64,000 nt of DNA from Yersinia enterocolitica (GTDB lineage Bacteria > Pseudomonadota > Gammaproteobacteria > Enterobacterales > Enterobacteriaceae), in the NCBI GenBank assembly GCA_002082245.2, contig NBTC02000002.1, forward strand, positions 1 to 64,000. Direction: 5' to 3'. Below are positions 23,093 through 31,513 of this stretch, in pieces. Made by a program: the position numbers and the translations under genes. The notes beneath the pieces are model-generated. The model was not told the origin of the DNA. It was given only the letters and a program-made list of their open reading frames with translations, and did not search any database. Numbering within the stretch: position 1 is the stretch's first letter; every line of letters starts with the position of its first letter.

Positions 23093-23884
23093 ATGACGCA
23101 AGATGCAATTATTCAAATTCGCTCTCTGGTTAACTGCTTTGGCGCACAGTGCGTGCATCAAGGGTTAAATCTTGATGTTAAGCGCGGCGAGGTTTTGGGC
23201 GTGGTTGGCGGCTCGGGTACCGGTAAATCGGTTCTGTTACGCAGTATTGTTGGGCTACGTCGTCCGACTGACGGGCAAATTCATGTTTTTGGTGAAGATT
23301 TAATGACACTGTCAGGTCAATCCCGCTCCATGGTCGAGCGCCGATTTGGCGTATTATTTCAACGAGGCGCACTGTTCAGCTCTCTAACCGTGACCGAAAA
23401 CGTGGCGTTGCCATTAATAGAAAACGCCGGGTTACCCCGGGCTGAGGCTGAGCGTCTGGCTCAGGTTAAACTGGCACTGGCCGGGTTACCGCCGGGCACT
23501 GGCAGTAAGTATCCGGCATCACTGTCGGGTGGCATGGTCAAACGTGTTGCGTTAGCCCGTGCCTTGGCGCTGGACCCAGATATTCTGTTTCTTGATGAAC
23601 CGACAGCGGGCCTTGATCCCATCGGTGCGGCGGCGTTCGACAGTTTGATCCGCACCCTGCGGGATGCCCTCAATCTGACGGTATTTTTGGTAACTCACGA
23701 TCTGGATACGCTGTATACGTTGTGTGATCGTGTGGCGGTGCTTTCGCAGAAAAAAGTGCTGGTGGTTGATACTCTGGATAAAGTTGCGGCGACTGATGAT
23801 GCCTGGATTCAGGCGTATTTTCATGGCCCACGAGGCCGGGCTGCTTATCAGGCAGCGGCAATTAACAGTGGAGAGAGGTGGTAA
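23093..23884 (+). CDS. MlaF-like lipid ABC transporter ATP-binding protein
   Basis: This 263-residue ABC ATPase pairs with the upstream MlaE-type permease. Walker A is GGSGTGKSVLL, the signature is SGGMVKRVALARAL, and Walker B is DILFLDEPTAGLDP. FQRGALFSSLTVTENVALPL around the Q-loop is typical of MlaF. ATG 23093 has GGTGAG just upstream and lies six bases after the permease stop; a GTG at 23084 overlapping that stop is also possible. It is tightly coupled to its neighbours. Confidence 0.85.
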   Translation: MTQDAIIQIRSLVNCFGAQCVHQGLNLDVKRGEVLGVVGGSGTGKSVLLRSIVGLRRPTDGQIHVFGEDLMTLSGQSRSMVERRFGVLFQRGALFSSLTVTENVALPLIENAGLPRAEAERLAQVKLALAGLPPGTGSKYPASLSGGMVKRVALARALALDPDILFLDEPTAGLDPIGAAAFDSLIRTLRDALNLTVFLVTHDLDTLYTLCDRVAVLSQKKVLVVDTLDKVAATDDAWIQAYFHGPRGRAAYQAAAINSGERW

Positions 23885-23885
23885 T

Positions 23886-24824
23886 ATGGAAACCCGTGCT
23901 CATCATGTTGTTATTGGTTTGTTCACTCTTATTGTGGTGAGTGCCGCGCTGCTGTTTTGCCTATGGCTGACAAATTCCGGTTCTGACCGCCAGTTCAGAT
24001 TGTACGATATCGTTTTCAATGAACCGGTGAGTGGCCTGTCACAGGGCAGCACCGTTCAGTACAGCGGGATTCGAGTCGGTGAGGTGACACAATTGCGGTT
24101 GGACCGAGAGAATCCTAATAAGGTTTGGGCACGTATCCGCGTCTCTGCATCTACTCCGATACGCGAGGATACTCAAGCCCGCCTGACAGTTGCGGGTATT
24201 ACCGGCACTTCAAATATTCAATTCAGCAGTGGCAGCCAGGACAGCCCGTTGTTGGAAGGCAAAGATGGCGATGTTCCTATCATTATTGCCACCCCTTCGC
24301 CGATGAGTCAGTTACTGGCTAACGGTGAGAATTTCATGACCAATGCGAATGAAGTGTTGGTGCGCTTGAACCAGCTGCTGGCACCGGATAACCAGCAGCG
24401 CCTGATAACGACACTGGATAATCTCGCGCTGGTCACTCAAACCGTGGCTGATCAACGTGGCGATCTTCGTACCCTGTTACAGCAGTTGGCGCAGGCCAGT
24501 AAACAGGCTAATGAGACACTGGCCCAAACTAATCGCCTGCTGCGTAATGCTAACGGCTTAATGGATGGGCAGGGGAAACAACTGGTCAATGATGCCGCCA
24601 AGACCATGGCATCGTTGCAAAATACCAGTACCATCCTCAATAAATTGGTGAATGAAAATAAAACCTCACTCAATAACGGGATGCAAGGGATGAATGAGCT
24701 GGGGCCGGCTGTGGATGAGCTGCGCAGAACATTAGCGACATTACGTGCCGCCGTTTCTCGTTTGGAAGAAAACCCAGCGGCCTTGTTGCGCGGCCGTGAA
24801 AGAACACAGGAGTTTACGCCTTAA
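23886..24824 (+). CDS. MlaD/MCE-domain lipid transport protein
   Basis: This 312-residue periplasmic protein is anchored by one N-terminal membrane helix (about residues 10-32, VIGLFTLIVVSAALLFCLW). An MCE domain follows (VSGLSQGSTVQYSGIRVGEV, ARLTVAGITGTSNIQF), then a long alpha-helical tail rich in Gln, Asn and Leu (residues 150-300). MCE proteins form hexameric rings or tubes that carry lipid between membranes; the long helical tail suggests a needle-type member. The true start is the ATG at 23886, one base after the ATPase stop. It overlaps the downstream lipoprotein start (TAATG). Confidence 0.85.
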   Translation: METRAHHVVIGLFTLIVVSAALLFCLWLTNSGSDRQFRLYDIVFNEPVSGLSQGSTVQYSGIRVGEVTQLRLDRENPNKVWARIRVSASTPIREDTQARLTVAGITGTSNIQFSSGSQDSPLLEGKDGDVPIIIATPSPMSQLLANGENFMTNANEVLVRLNQLLAPDNQQRLITTLDNLALVTQTVADQRGDLRTLLQQLAQASKQANETLAQTNRLLRNANGLMDGQGKQLVNDAAKTMASLQNTSTILNKLVNENKTSLNNGMQGMNELGPAVDELRRTLATLRAAVSRLEENPAALLRGRERTQEFTP

Positions 24825-25459
24825 TGCTCTCTCTTAATCTAATGCGCTATGCAGGCCGCCGTGTGTGGCTATTGATGATATCTGGCGGGGCGATACTGCT
24901 CTCTGCCTGTACCATTTTACCCTCGGCCCCCGTATCACAAGTTTATCTTCTGCCGGTGCCACCAGCAGTGAGTGCGCCGCGCGCGCAGACAGTAAACTGG
25001 TCATTACGGGTTTCACAACCGGCGACGAACCAGTTTCTTAATAGCTCACGCATAGCGGTGCAGCCTCAGGGCCAGGAGATTGCAGTTTATAAAAACTCTC
25101 GTTGGAGTGATTCAGCGCCGATTCTGGTGCGCAATCGTCTTATTCAGGCGTTCCGTAGTGATGGACGAATCCGCGCAGTCAGTAGCGATGATGACAGCCT
25201 ACAGGCTGATGTGGAGTTGAGTGGTGATTTGTCTGCGTTCCAAGGGGTATATCATGTTGGTAGCAGCGAAGTGCTGATCCGCTTTGATGCCCGGCTGGTA
25301 AGAATTTCGGACCGTAGGATTATTGCGACCCGCCAGTTTGAAATTCGCCAACCGATAACAGGTAGCGAGATGAATGAGGTGATTCAGGCCTTTGGCCTGG
25401 CCAGTGACCAGTTAGCCACCCAAGTGCTCAACTGGACCATGCAGCAGTCTCCTCAGTAG
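24824..25459 (+). CDS. PqiC-like auxiliary lipoprotein (ABC_trans_aux family)
   Basis: This 211-residue lipoprotein is the last gene of the Mla-like operon and overlaps the MCE gene by one base. The signal ends in the lipobox LLSAC (Cys about residue 29), followed by TILPSAPVSQVYLLP. The rest (RIAVQPQGQEIAVYKNSRW, LVRNRLIQAFRSDGRI, IIATRQFEIRQPI) fits the ABC_trans_aux domain of PqiC and related proteins, thought to connect the MCE channel to the outer membrane. Residue +2 of the mature protein is Thr, not Asp, so sorting to the outer membrane is expected. Confidence 0.8.
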   Translation: MLSLNLMRYAGRRVWLLMISGGAILLSACTILPSAPVSQVYLLPVPPAVSAPRAQTVNWSLRVSQPATNQFLNSSRIAVQPQGQEIAVYKNSRWSDSAPILVRNRLIQAFRSDGRIRAVSSDDDSLQADVELSGDLSAFQGVYHVGSSEVLIRFDARLVRISDRRIIATRQFEIRQPITGSEMNEVIQAFGLASDQLATQVLNWTMQQSPQ

Positions 25460-25521
25460 CACGGGTTATCAAACTAGGACAGGTTGAAGCGAGAATATCG
25501 TGATAGCTTAGGTTTTATTTT

Positions 25522-25554
25522 AGGCGAGTTGGCAGTAGCTAACTCGCCTTTTTA
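25522..25554 (+). terminator. Terminator of the Mla-like operon
   Basis: The arms AGGCGAGTT (25522-25530) and AACTCGCCT (25541-25549) pair perfectly across a ten-base loop and are followed by TTTTT. Confidence 0.85.
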
Positions 25555-25574
25555 ATCGGCGGTTTATGGATTCA

Positions 25575-25784
25575 GAGAAAGAATCTCGCCCAAGGGGGAA
25601 AATATTCTCTTTATTGTTTTGTGACTAGTATCTCATTGGGTGTGGTACTTATGGTAAGTAAATTATTTAACTTGTTGTATTTCATGTATTTTTAATTAAA
25701 TTTATCTGTATTTTAATTTTTCATTAAAGAGAATAATATTCTCCAGCTATTAAAAACAACAGGAAAATATGAAAAGTATTTCTC
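25575..25784. promoter_or_regulatory. Array of four related palindromes upstream of the sulfur-amino-acid operon
   Basis: The 15-bp GAGAATAATATTCTC (25729-25743) is a perfect inverted repeat around one central base. Three imperfect relatives lie nearby: GAGAAAGAATCTC (25575-25587), GGGGAAAATATTCTC (25595-25609) and GAAAAGTATTTCTC (25771-25784). The first gene starts at 25837. Multiple degenerate sites are typical of Lrp/AsnC-type regulators. In E. coli the related cyuPA genes are controlled by such a protein (CyuR/DecR), but no regulator gene lies here, so the match is inference. The rest of this 377-bp AT-rich gap shows nothing else. Confidence 0.55.
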
Positions 25785-25836
25785 CCATTAAAACCATAAG
25801 ATAAAAATAAATAAAATCACTGATTAATTATTTCAA

Positions 25837-27114
25837 ATGCAAAAAATTACGCATCAACAGTTGCTCGATTGGTTGAGAAAAGAAGTAAAACTTTCATTAG
25901 GTTGTACTGAACCTATTGCTATTGCGTATGCTGCTGCGGTGGCTGCCAAATATCTCAACGCACCGATATTAAAAATAACGGGGGAGATATCGGAGAATCT
26001 GTATAAAAATGCGATGGGGGTCACTATCCCGGGAACAACTTATTGCGGAGTGACTCTTGCGGCGGCGATAGGGGCTATTGGCGGTAACGCGGATGCCGAT
26101 TTAGAAGTATTGAAAGACATTACTGCGGCACAAATTACCCAAGCTTATATGTTCAATGAATCAGGTAAAGTGTGTTTAAACGCAGTAGATGCTGCGGACT
26201 TTATTTTTATTGATATTACGTTATATAGCCTTGATGAACACTGCCGGGTTGTGATTCAAGGTGGCCATACCAATGTCACGCAAGTATATATTAATAATAT
26301 AAAACAAATATTAGCCCGAGACTTAATCACCGACAATGAAAAGGGCGCACTACCCGAATTTTCACTTAACGACGCATTTAAATTTGTGACCGATGTTGGT
26401 GCTAAAGATATTATGTTTATGTTGAAAAGTGCTGAGATTAATACTGCGCTTTCTGATGAGGGGCAAAGGAAGAGCTATGGTTTGAACGTGAGTGGGGCGC
26501 TGTCGCAGGCCAGGAAAAACGGCTTTATCAGCACTGACTTACTGAGCCAAATGTTGATCAACACCACTGCGGCGTCAGATGCCCGTATGGGAGGCGCACC
26601 CTTACCCGCGATGTCAAATTATGGCTCAGGTAATCAAGGGATTACCGTGACAATGCCGGTAGTGACACTTGCCAGACATCTAAATACCGATGATGAAACC
26701 CTGGCCAGGGCATTAGCATTGGCTCATTTGGCTGCAATTTCAATTCATATGCGTTATACCCGATTGTCTGCATTGTGTGCGGCTTCAACGGCAGCAATGG
26801 GCGCAGCGGCAGGTATGAGTTGGTTATTGACCCAAGATTTTCAGACTATCTCCTACGCGGTCAGTAATATGATCAGTGATATCAGTGGGATTATTTGTGA
26901 TGGTGCATCAAATAGTTGTGCGATGAAAGTGTCTACTGCCACCGCCTGCGCATTTAAGTCGGTGTTGATGGCGCAACAAAATAGCGTTGCAGGGGAGCGT
27001 GATGGCATTGTTTCTTGTAATGTTGAAGGTTCTATCAACAATTTATGTAAATTAGTGTTATCGCCGATGAGGCAAACAGATAAAGAAATTATCAGTATAA
27101 TGACACGTAAATAA
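25837..27114 (+). CDS. L-cysteine desulfidase family protein (CyuA/YhaM-like, UPF0597)
   Basis: This intact 425-residue protein of the CyuA family would break down L-cysteine to pyruvate, ammonia and sulfide using a [4Fe-4S] cluster. Visible family marks are LGCTEPIAIAYA (Cys23), NAMGVTIPGT near residue 60, GSGNQGITVTMPV and the C-terminal cysteine segment GIICDGASNSCAMKV. Family length is about 430. The ATG at 25837 has no recognisable SD, so initiation may be weak or the true start may differ. It is the first gene of a three-gene set with a PLP lyase and a transporter. Confidence 0.8.
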   Translation: MQKITHQQLLDWLRKEVKLSLGCTEPIAIAYAAAVAAKYLNAPILKITGEISENLYKNAMGVTIPGTTYCGVTLAAAIGAIGGNADADLEVLKDITAAQITQAYMFNESGKVCLNAVDAADFIFIDITLYSLDEHCRVVIQGGHTNVTQVYINNIKQILARDLITDNEKGALPEFSLNDAFKFVTDVGAKDIMFMLKSAEINTALSDEGQRKSYGLNVSGALSQARKNGFISTDLLSQMLINTTAASDARMGGAPLPAMSNYGSGNQGITVTMPVVTLARHLNTDDETLARALALAHLAAISIHMRYTRLSALCAASTAAMGAAAGMSWLLTQDFQTISYAVSNMISDISGIICDGASNSCAMKVSTATACAFKSVLMAQQNSVAGERDGIVSCNVEGSINNLCKLVLSPMRQTDKEIISIMTRK

Positions 27115-27195
27115 ATATTACGGTTTAACTGCGTGGCCTAACGTCATTATTAATAATGATCGGTGGGTTATCGTAAAAATTTAAAGGGACAAATA

Positions 27196-28356
27196 ATGAA
27201 TAAGTCAAAATCGATCGCGACTCTGGTTATCCATGCCGGAGATCAAGTTGACCGGGGCAATAATGCTATTTTTCCACCAATTACTACTGCCAGTTCTTTC
27301 ATTCAACCCAATTTAGGCGAAGAAGGGGAGTTTTGTTATTCCCGTTGCAGTAACCCGACAAGATATGCGTATGAAACCGCCTTGGCTGAGTTAGAAGGTG
27401 GTATCTATGCCACAGCGACCGCTTCCGGTATGGCAGCAACTGCACTTATATTGGAGTTGCTACCTAAAGATTCCCATGTATTAGTAATGAAAGGGGTCTA
27501 TGGCGGTACTTATCGGTTGTTTGAACGTCTGCGTAAACACACTTCAGGCACCACATTCAGTTATGTCGATCTTAACGATCTGGCGTCAGTAAATAGCCAT
27601 ATTCAGAAGAATACAGCTTTAATCTGGATTGAAACGCCCACTAACCCACTGTTGGAATTAGTTGATATTGAAGTGGTATGCCAGGTTGCCAAAAGCAGGG
27701 GAATAATGAGCTGCGTGGATAATACCTTTGCCAGTGCCTGGAACCAACGGCCGCTCACTTTAGGTGCTGATATTGTTATGCTCTCTACCAGTAAATATAT
27801 TGGTGGGCATTCAGATTTAATTGGTGGTGCAGTTATTACCAATGTGCAGAATATTGCTGACCAACTGGATTTTTGTAAAACCACCGTTGGGGCTATTGCT
27901 TCGCCGTTTGATGCCTATTTGGCATTACGCGGCATGAAAACACTTGATGTTCGTATGGAACGTCAATGCAGTAATGCTTTAAAAATCGCGCAGTTTTTAG
28001 CACAACATTCTAAGGTACTAGATGTCCATTACCCTGGTCTGGAATCACATCCTCAATATCAATTGTGTAAAAAACAGATGCGTTCTGGCGGGGCGGTAGT
28101 CAGTATCCGATTAAAAGGCGATATAACAGCGGTGAAAACCTTTATTGCCAAGCTAAATTATTTTGTTTTAGCCGAATCACTGGGGGGCGTTGAAAGTATG
28201 GTTAACCATTCTGCTTCAATGTCGCATGGTTCTATGTCTCAAAACGAGAGGGAAAATATAGGCATATACGATACAACACTACGGCTTTCAATCGGTATCG
28301 AAGATATTAATGATTTAATAGCAGACACAGAGCAAGCCCTTTCCTTTATACAATAA
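27196..28356 (+). CDS. PLP-dependent trans-sulfuration enzyme (cystathionine gamma/beta-lyase-like)
   Basis: This 386-residue Cys/Met-metabolism PLP enzyme starts at ATG 27196 with AAAGGGA upstream. Key sites are YSRCSNPTR (phosphate and PLP contacts), ASGMAAT, VYGGTYRLFE (stacking Tyr about 102), DNTFAS (Asp binding the pyridine N) and STSKYIGGHSD with the Schiff-base Lys about 200. Methionine gamma-lyases carry Cys in the YGCT position; here it is YGGT, so a cystathionine gamma-lyase, beta-lyase or homocysteine lyase is more likely than a true methionine gamma-lyase. Its place between a cysteine desulfidase and a transporter argues for catabolism. Confidence 0.8.
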   Translation: MNKSKSIATLVIHAGDQVDRGNNAIFPPITTASSFIQPNLGEEGEFCYSRCSNPTRYAYETALAELEGGIYATATASGMAATALILELLPKDSHVLVMKGVYGGTYRLFERLRKHTSGTTFSYVDLNDLASVNSHIQKNTALIWIETPTNPLLELVDIEVVCQVAKSRGIMSCVDNTFASAWNQRPLTLGADIVMLSTSKYIGGHSDLIGGAVITNVQNIADQLDFCKTTVGAIASPFDAYLALRGMKTLDVRMERQCSNALKIAQFLAQHSKVLDVHYPGLESHPQYQLCKKQMRSGGAVVSIRLKGDITAVKTFIAKLNYFVLAESLGGVESMVNHSASMSHGSMSQNERENIGIYDTTLRLSIGIEDINDLIADTEQALSFIQ

Positions 28357-28372
28357 TTAATAGGGTAGTCAT

Positions 28373-29782
28373 ATGCATGATTATGGCGTGTGGACAATTA
28401 TAACTCCACTGGTAACTATTTGTTTGGCGATTTTTACTCGGCAGGTAATATTGTCGTTATTAATGGGGATAGTTGTTGGATTTACGGTTATTAATGATCA
28501 CAATCTACTTCAGGGGATCAGTGGCACTTTAAATGGAATTATTGATATATTCTCTTCTCCAGGTAATACTCGTACCGTTATTTTTATGGTGATGATTGGC
28601 GGGATCATGCGCTTAATTGTCGTGACCGGGGGCGTTCGAAGTTTAGTTCGCGCCTTAACAGAAAAAACTCAGTTTGTTACCAATAAAAAAGCAGTGCAGT
28701 TGTTGGCGATGGTGATTACGTCAATTATTTTCATTGAAAGTTCGATCAACCAACTTATTGCCGGTGCATCGACCAAAGATCTGGCAAAAAGATACGGTCT
28801 ATCACCAGAGAAAATGTCTTATATTGTCCAAACCTCCTGTGTATCGGTCTGTTCTTCAGCAATGATTAATGGTTGGGGGGCGGCAATGATGGGGGTTATC
28901 GGTGTCCAGATCGCCAAAGGGTACATTGATGGACAGCCTTTTGAGATTCTGGCCAGATCGATGGTATGGAATCTGATGGCATGGTTCTCGTTGGCGTCAG
29001 TGCTGTTCTATATTTTCTCCGGGGCATCTTGGGGACCGATGAGAAAAGCTGAGGTGAATTTCACCAGCAAGCAGGATCTGCACGTTGAGAAAGAAAAAGA
29101 TGAAGTCATTGATCATCCGGCGTGTAATTCATTGCTTAACTTCCTCATCCCTATCTTATCGACAGTTATTGCGGTGCCGGTTGCCCTTTATGTTACAGGG
29201 GACGGTGATTTCACTAAAGGTAGCGGCTCTATGTCGGTATATAGCGCCGTGATGTTTGGGACAACGGTTTCTTTTGTTTGGTTCTGTGGGCGACGGATCC
29301 TGAATATAGAATCCTTTTTTAAAGAGTTGTATATCGGTTACGCCAGTATGGTGAAAATCAGCTCAATAATGGTATTGGCATTTTTGATGGGGAATGTCTC
29401 TGCTGATCTCAATACCGGGCAATATATTGCTACTATCACCTCCGGTGTTATTTCTCCTGGATTCTCAATTGGCTTTATTTTTATTATCAGTGCAATTATG
29501 TCGCTAGCGACGGGGACATCATGGGGCACGTTTGCCATTATGATCCCCATAGGTGTTCAGCTTGGGGTTTCTTTGGGGATGCCAGTGGAATATATGATTG
29601 GTGCGGCCATTGCAGGTTCTATTTTTGGTGACATGACATCGCCTATCTCTGGTGATGCCATTGTGGCGTCTATGGCGACGGATTGTGACCATATTGAGCA
29701 TATTCGAACACAAATGCCCTATGCCATTGCAACTGCAAGTATTGTTTTGGCAATCTATCTCTATCTCGGTTTTACGGTATAA
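28373..29782 (+). CDS. NhaC-family transporter, probably for a sulfur amino acid
   Basis: This 469-residue inner-membrane carrier with about 11-12 hydrophobic segments starts 17 bp after the PLP lyase. Typical NhaC-superfamily patterns are FIESSINQLIAGASTKDLAK, SGASWGPMRK, SLATGTSWGTFAIMIP and GSIFGDMTSPISGDAIVA. The superfamily includes Na+/H+ antiporters but also amino-acid and acid carriers, among them the methionine transporter MetT. With two sulfur-amino-acid enzymes in the same operon, uptake of cysteine, cystathionine, homocysteine or methionine is the likeliest role. A direct Na+/H+ role is the alternative. Confidence 0.75.
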   Translation: MHDYGVWTIITPLVTICLAIFTRQVILSLLMGIVVGFTVINDHNLLQGISGTLNGIIDIFSSPGNTRTVIFMVMIGGIMRLIVVTGGVRSLVRALTEKTQFVTNKKAVQLLAMVITSIIFIESSINQLIAGASTKDLAKRYGLSPEKMSYIVQTSCVSVCSSAMINGWGAAMMGVIGVQIAKGYIDGQPFEILARSMVWNLMAWFSLASVLFYIFSGASWGPMRKAEVNFTSKQDLHVEKEKDEVIDHPACNSLLNFLIPILSTVIAVPVALYVTGDGDFTKGSGSMSVYSAVMFGTTVSFVWFCGRRILNIESFFKELYIGYASMVKISSIMVLAFLMGNVSADLNTGQYIATITSGVISPGFSIGFIFIISAIMSLATGTSWGTFAIMIPIGVQLGVSLGMPVEYMIGAAIAGSIFGDMTSPISGDAIVASMATDCDHIEHIRTQMPYAIATASIVLAIYLYLGFTV

Positions 29783-29836
29783 CCTGATGGCCTTCTATCT
29801 TACTGTTAGATAAGAATGATCAACGGATACCCCTCC

Positions 29837-29874
29837 AAATAATGCCATTATAAATATTTGTAATGGCATTATTT
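29837..29874. terminator. Terminator after the sulfur-amino-acid operon
   Basis: The arms AAATAATGCCATTA and TAATGGCATTATTT form a 14-pair stem with an A/T-rich loop. I see nothing else of note in the 355-bp gap up to yceJ apart from a normal A/T-rich promoter-like stretch near 30050-30110. Confidence 0.65.
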
Positions 29875-30137
29875 CTGCTTTTAACTCCTGCTATTTCCCG
29901 CTGGGAATGCTTAATTTAATGAATTCACCGCTTTTATTTCTGCTGTATTTACCTGCTTGCTTACTGTGCTTATGTCAGGTTAAGTAAAGTCCAACAATTA
30001 AACTGACCGAGTAATTATCGACTCCCGCAAAATAACTGACGGCGATTGGAAAAATATATCTTATATAAAATAAGTGTTGATTTTATGTTTCGAAATGTTT
30101 GACTATTGTTCTGTAAATTGAGCAAAAGGGAATCATT

Positions 30138-30692
30138 ATGCTTTGGAAAAATACCAGGGAGCAGTTCGGGCGCATGACTATTGCTATCCACTGGTTAGTG
30201 GCATTTACGGTGTATGCGTTGTTTGCCCTGGGTTTATGGATGGTAACTCTGGGCTACTACGATGGCTGGTATCATCAGGCACCTGAAATACATAAAAGCA
30301 TCGGAAGCATACTGTTTGCGGTGATGTTATTTCGGGTGATTTGGCGCTTTATTTCGCCGCCCCCCAAACCCTTATTGAGTTATAGCCGTTTAACTCGGGT
30401 AAGCGCGATATTGGCGCATTTGATTTTATATATTGTCCTATTTTGTATCATGTTCAGCGGTTATTTGATCTCAACAGCAGATGGGCAACCAATCAATATA
30501 TTTGGTTGGTTCAATGTCCCTGCAACACTGACCAATCTACCTGACCAGGCAGATACTGCCGGAACTGTACATCTCTATTTGGCTTGGGCAGTCGTCGTGC
30601 TTTCACTGTTGCATGGACTGGCCGCGATTAAGCACCACTTTATTGATGGTGATGTAACCCTTAAGCGGATGCTGGGACGTAGCACCGATTAA
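30138..30692 (+). CDS. yceJ: Cytochrome b561 family protein YceJ
   Basis: This 184-residue di-heme b-type cytochrome has four membrane helices. Candidate heme His residues appear in AIHWLV (about 18), EIHKSIG (about 54), LAHLILY and [18 protein letters not shown]. It starts at ATG 30138 after AAAAGGGAATC. The pairing with yceI 25 bp downstream matches E. coli, where the two are co-transcribed. The role is membrane electron transfer, with the physiological partner unknown. Confidence 0.85.
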   Translation: MLWKNTREQFGRMTIAIHWLVAFTVYALFALGLWMVTLGYYDGWYHQAPEIHKSIGSILFAVMLFRVIWRFISPPPKPLLSYSRLTRVSAILAHLILYIVLFCIMFSGYLISTADGQPINIFGWFNVPATLTNLPDQADTAGTVHLYLAWAVVVLSLLHGLAAIKHHFIDGDVTLKRMLGRSTD

Positions 30693-30717
30693 CCAACTGT
30701 ATTATGGAGAATTAAAT

Positions 30718-31296
30718 ATGTTTAATAAGACCCTGTTGGGCCTGGCTGTAGGTGCACTGATGTTTACCGCAGGCAGTGCCGTAGCCGCCGAATATAAAAT
30801 CGATAAAGAAGGGCAGCATGCCTTTATCGAATTCAGGATTAAACATTTAGGATATAGCTGGTTATACGGCAGTTTTAATGATTTTGACGGTTCTTTCACT
30901 TTTGATGAGAAAAATCCGGCCGCTGATAAAGTTAATGTGGTGATCAATACCAATAGTGTTGATACCAACCATGCAGAGCGTGACAAACATCTGCGTAGTA
31001 AAGATTTCCTGAATGTCGGTAAATTCCCACAGGCAACGTTTGAGTCGACTGACGTTAAGAAAAATGCAGAAGGCTATTCGGTCGTGGGTAACCTGACATT
31101 AAATGGTGTCACTAAGCCGGTGACATTGGAAAGCAAGTTGACTGGTCAAGGTAGTGATCCTTGGGGCGGTTATCGTGCTGGCTTTGAAGCAAATGGTACT
31201 ATCAAGCTGAAAGACTTTAATATCACCACTGATTTAGGCCCGGCATCACAGGAAGTCGAACTGATTTTGTCAGTCGAAGGTGTTCGCGCCAAATAG
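30718..31296 (+). CDS. yceI: YceI family periplasmic lipid-binding protein
   Basis: This 192-residue secreted protein has a signal peptide ending GSAVAAE (cleavage about residue 23) and the YceI lipocalin-like barrel: [54 protein letters not shown] and a closing [10 protein letters not shown]. YceI proteins bind polyisoprenoid or similar lipids. It follows yceJ closely and is followed by a terminator. Confidence 0.9.
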   Translation: MFNKTLLGLAVGALMFTAGSAVAAEYKIDKEGQHAFIEFRIKHLGYSWLYGSFNDFDGSFTFDEKNPAADKVNVVINTNSVDTNHAERDKHLRSKDFLNVGKFPQATFESTDVKKNAEGYSVVGNLTLNGVTKPVTLESKLTGQGSDPWGGYRAGFEANGTIKLKDFNITTDLGPASQEVELILSVEGVRAK

Positions 31297-31330
31297 TCAG
31301 AGCGATACCAATACCGTCGTTGTTTGACCT

Positions 31331-31352
31331 AAAGGAGCCTTGTGCTCCTTTT
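31331..31352 (+). terminator. Terminator of yceJI
   Basis: AAAGGAGC-CTTGT-GCTCCTTTTCTTT: a short GC stem followed by a T-rich tail, 35 bp after the yceI stop. Confidence 0.7.
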
Positions 31353-31513
31353 CTTTGGGTGCTACTTCGCGCTGACTTCTGGCGTTAAATGCTAAACTAA
31401 TTAATCAGATATCTTTCCAATGACTATACTTAAAAAAACGAGCCGTAGCGTGCAAGCATCATTAAAAGATTGATCTGACTCACTAGTCGTATTTAATTGT
31501 TTGTGGGGTATAT

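Noticed and set aside
27196..28356. Calling this gene methionine gamma-lyase (megL)
   Set aside because: The position of the characteristic Cys in YGCT is Gly here, so only the broader trans-sulfuration family is supported.
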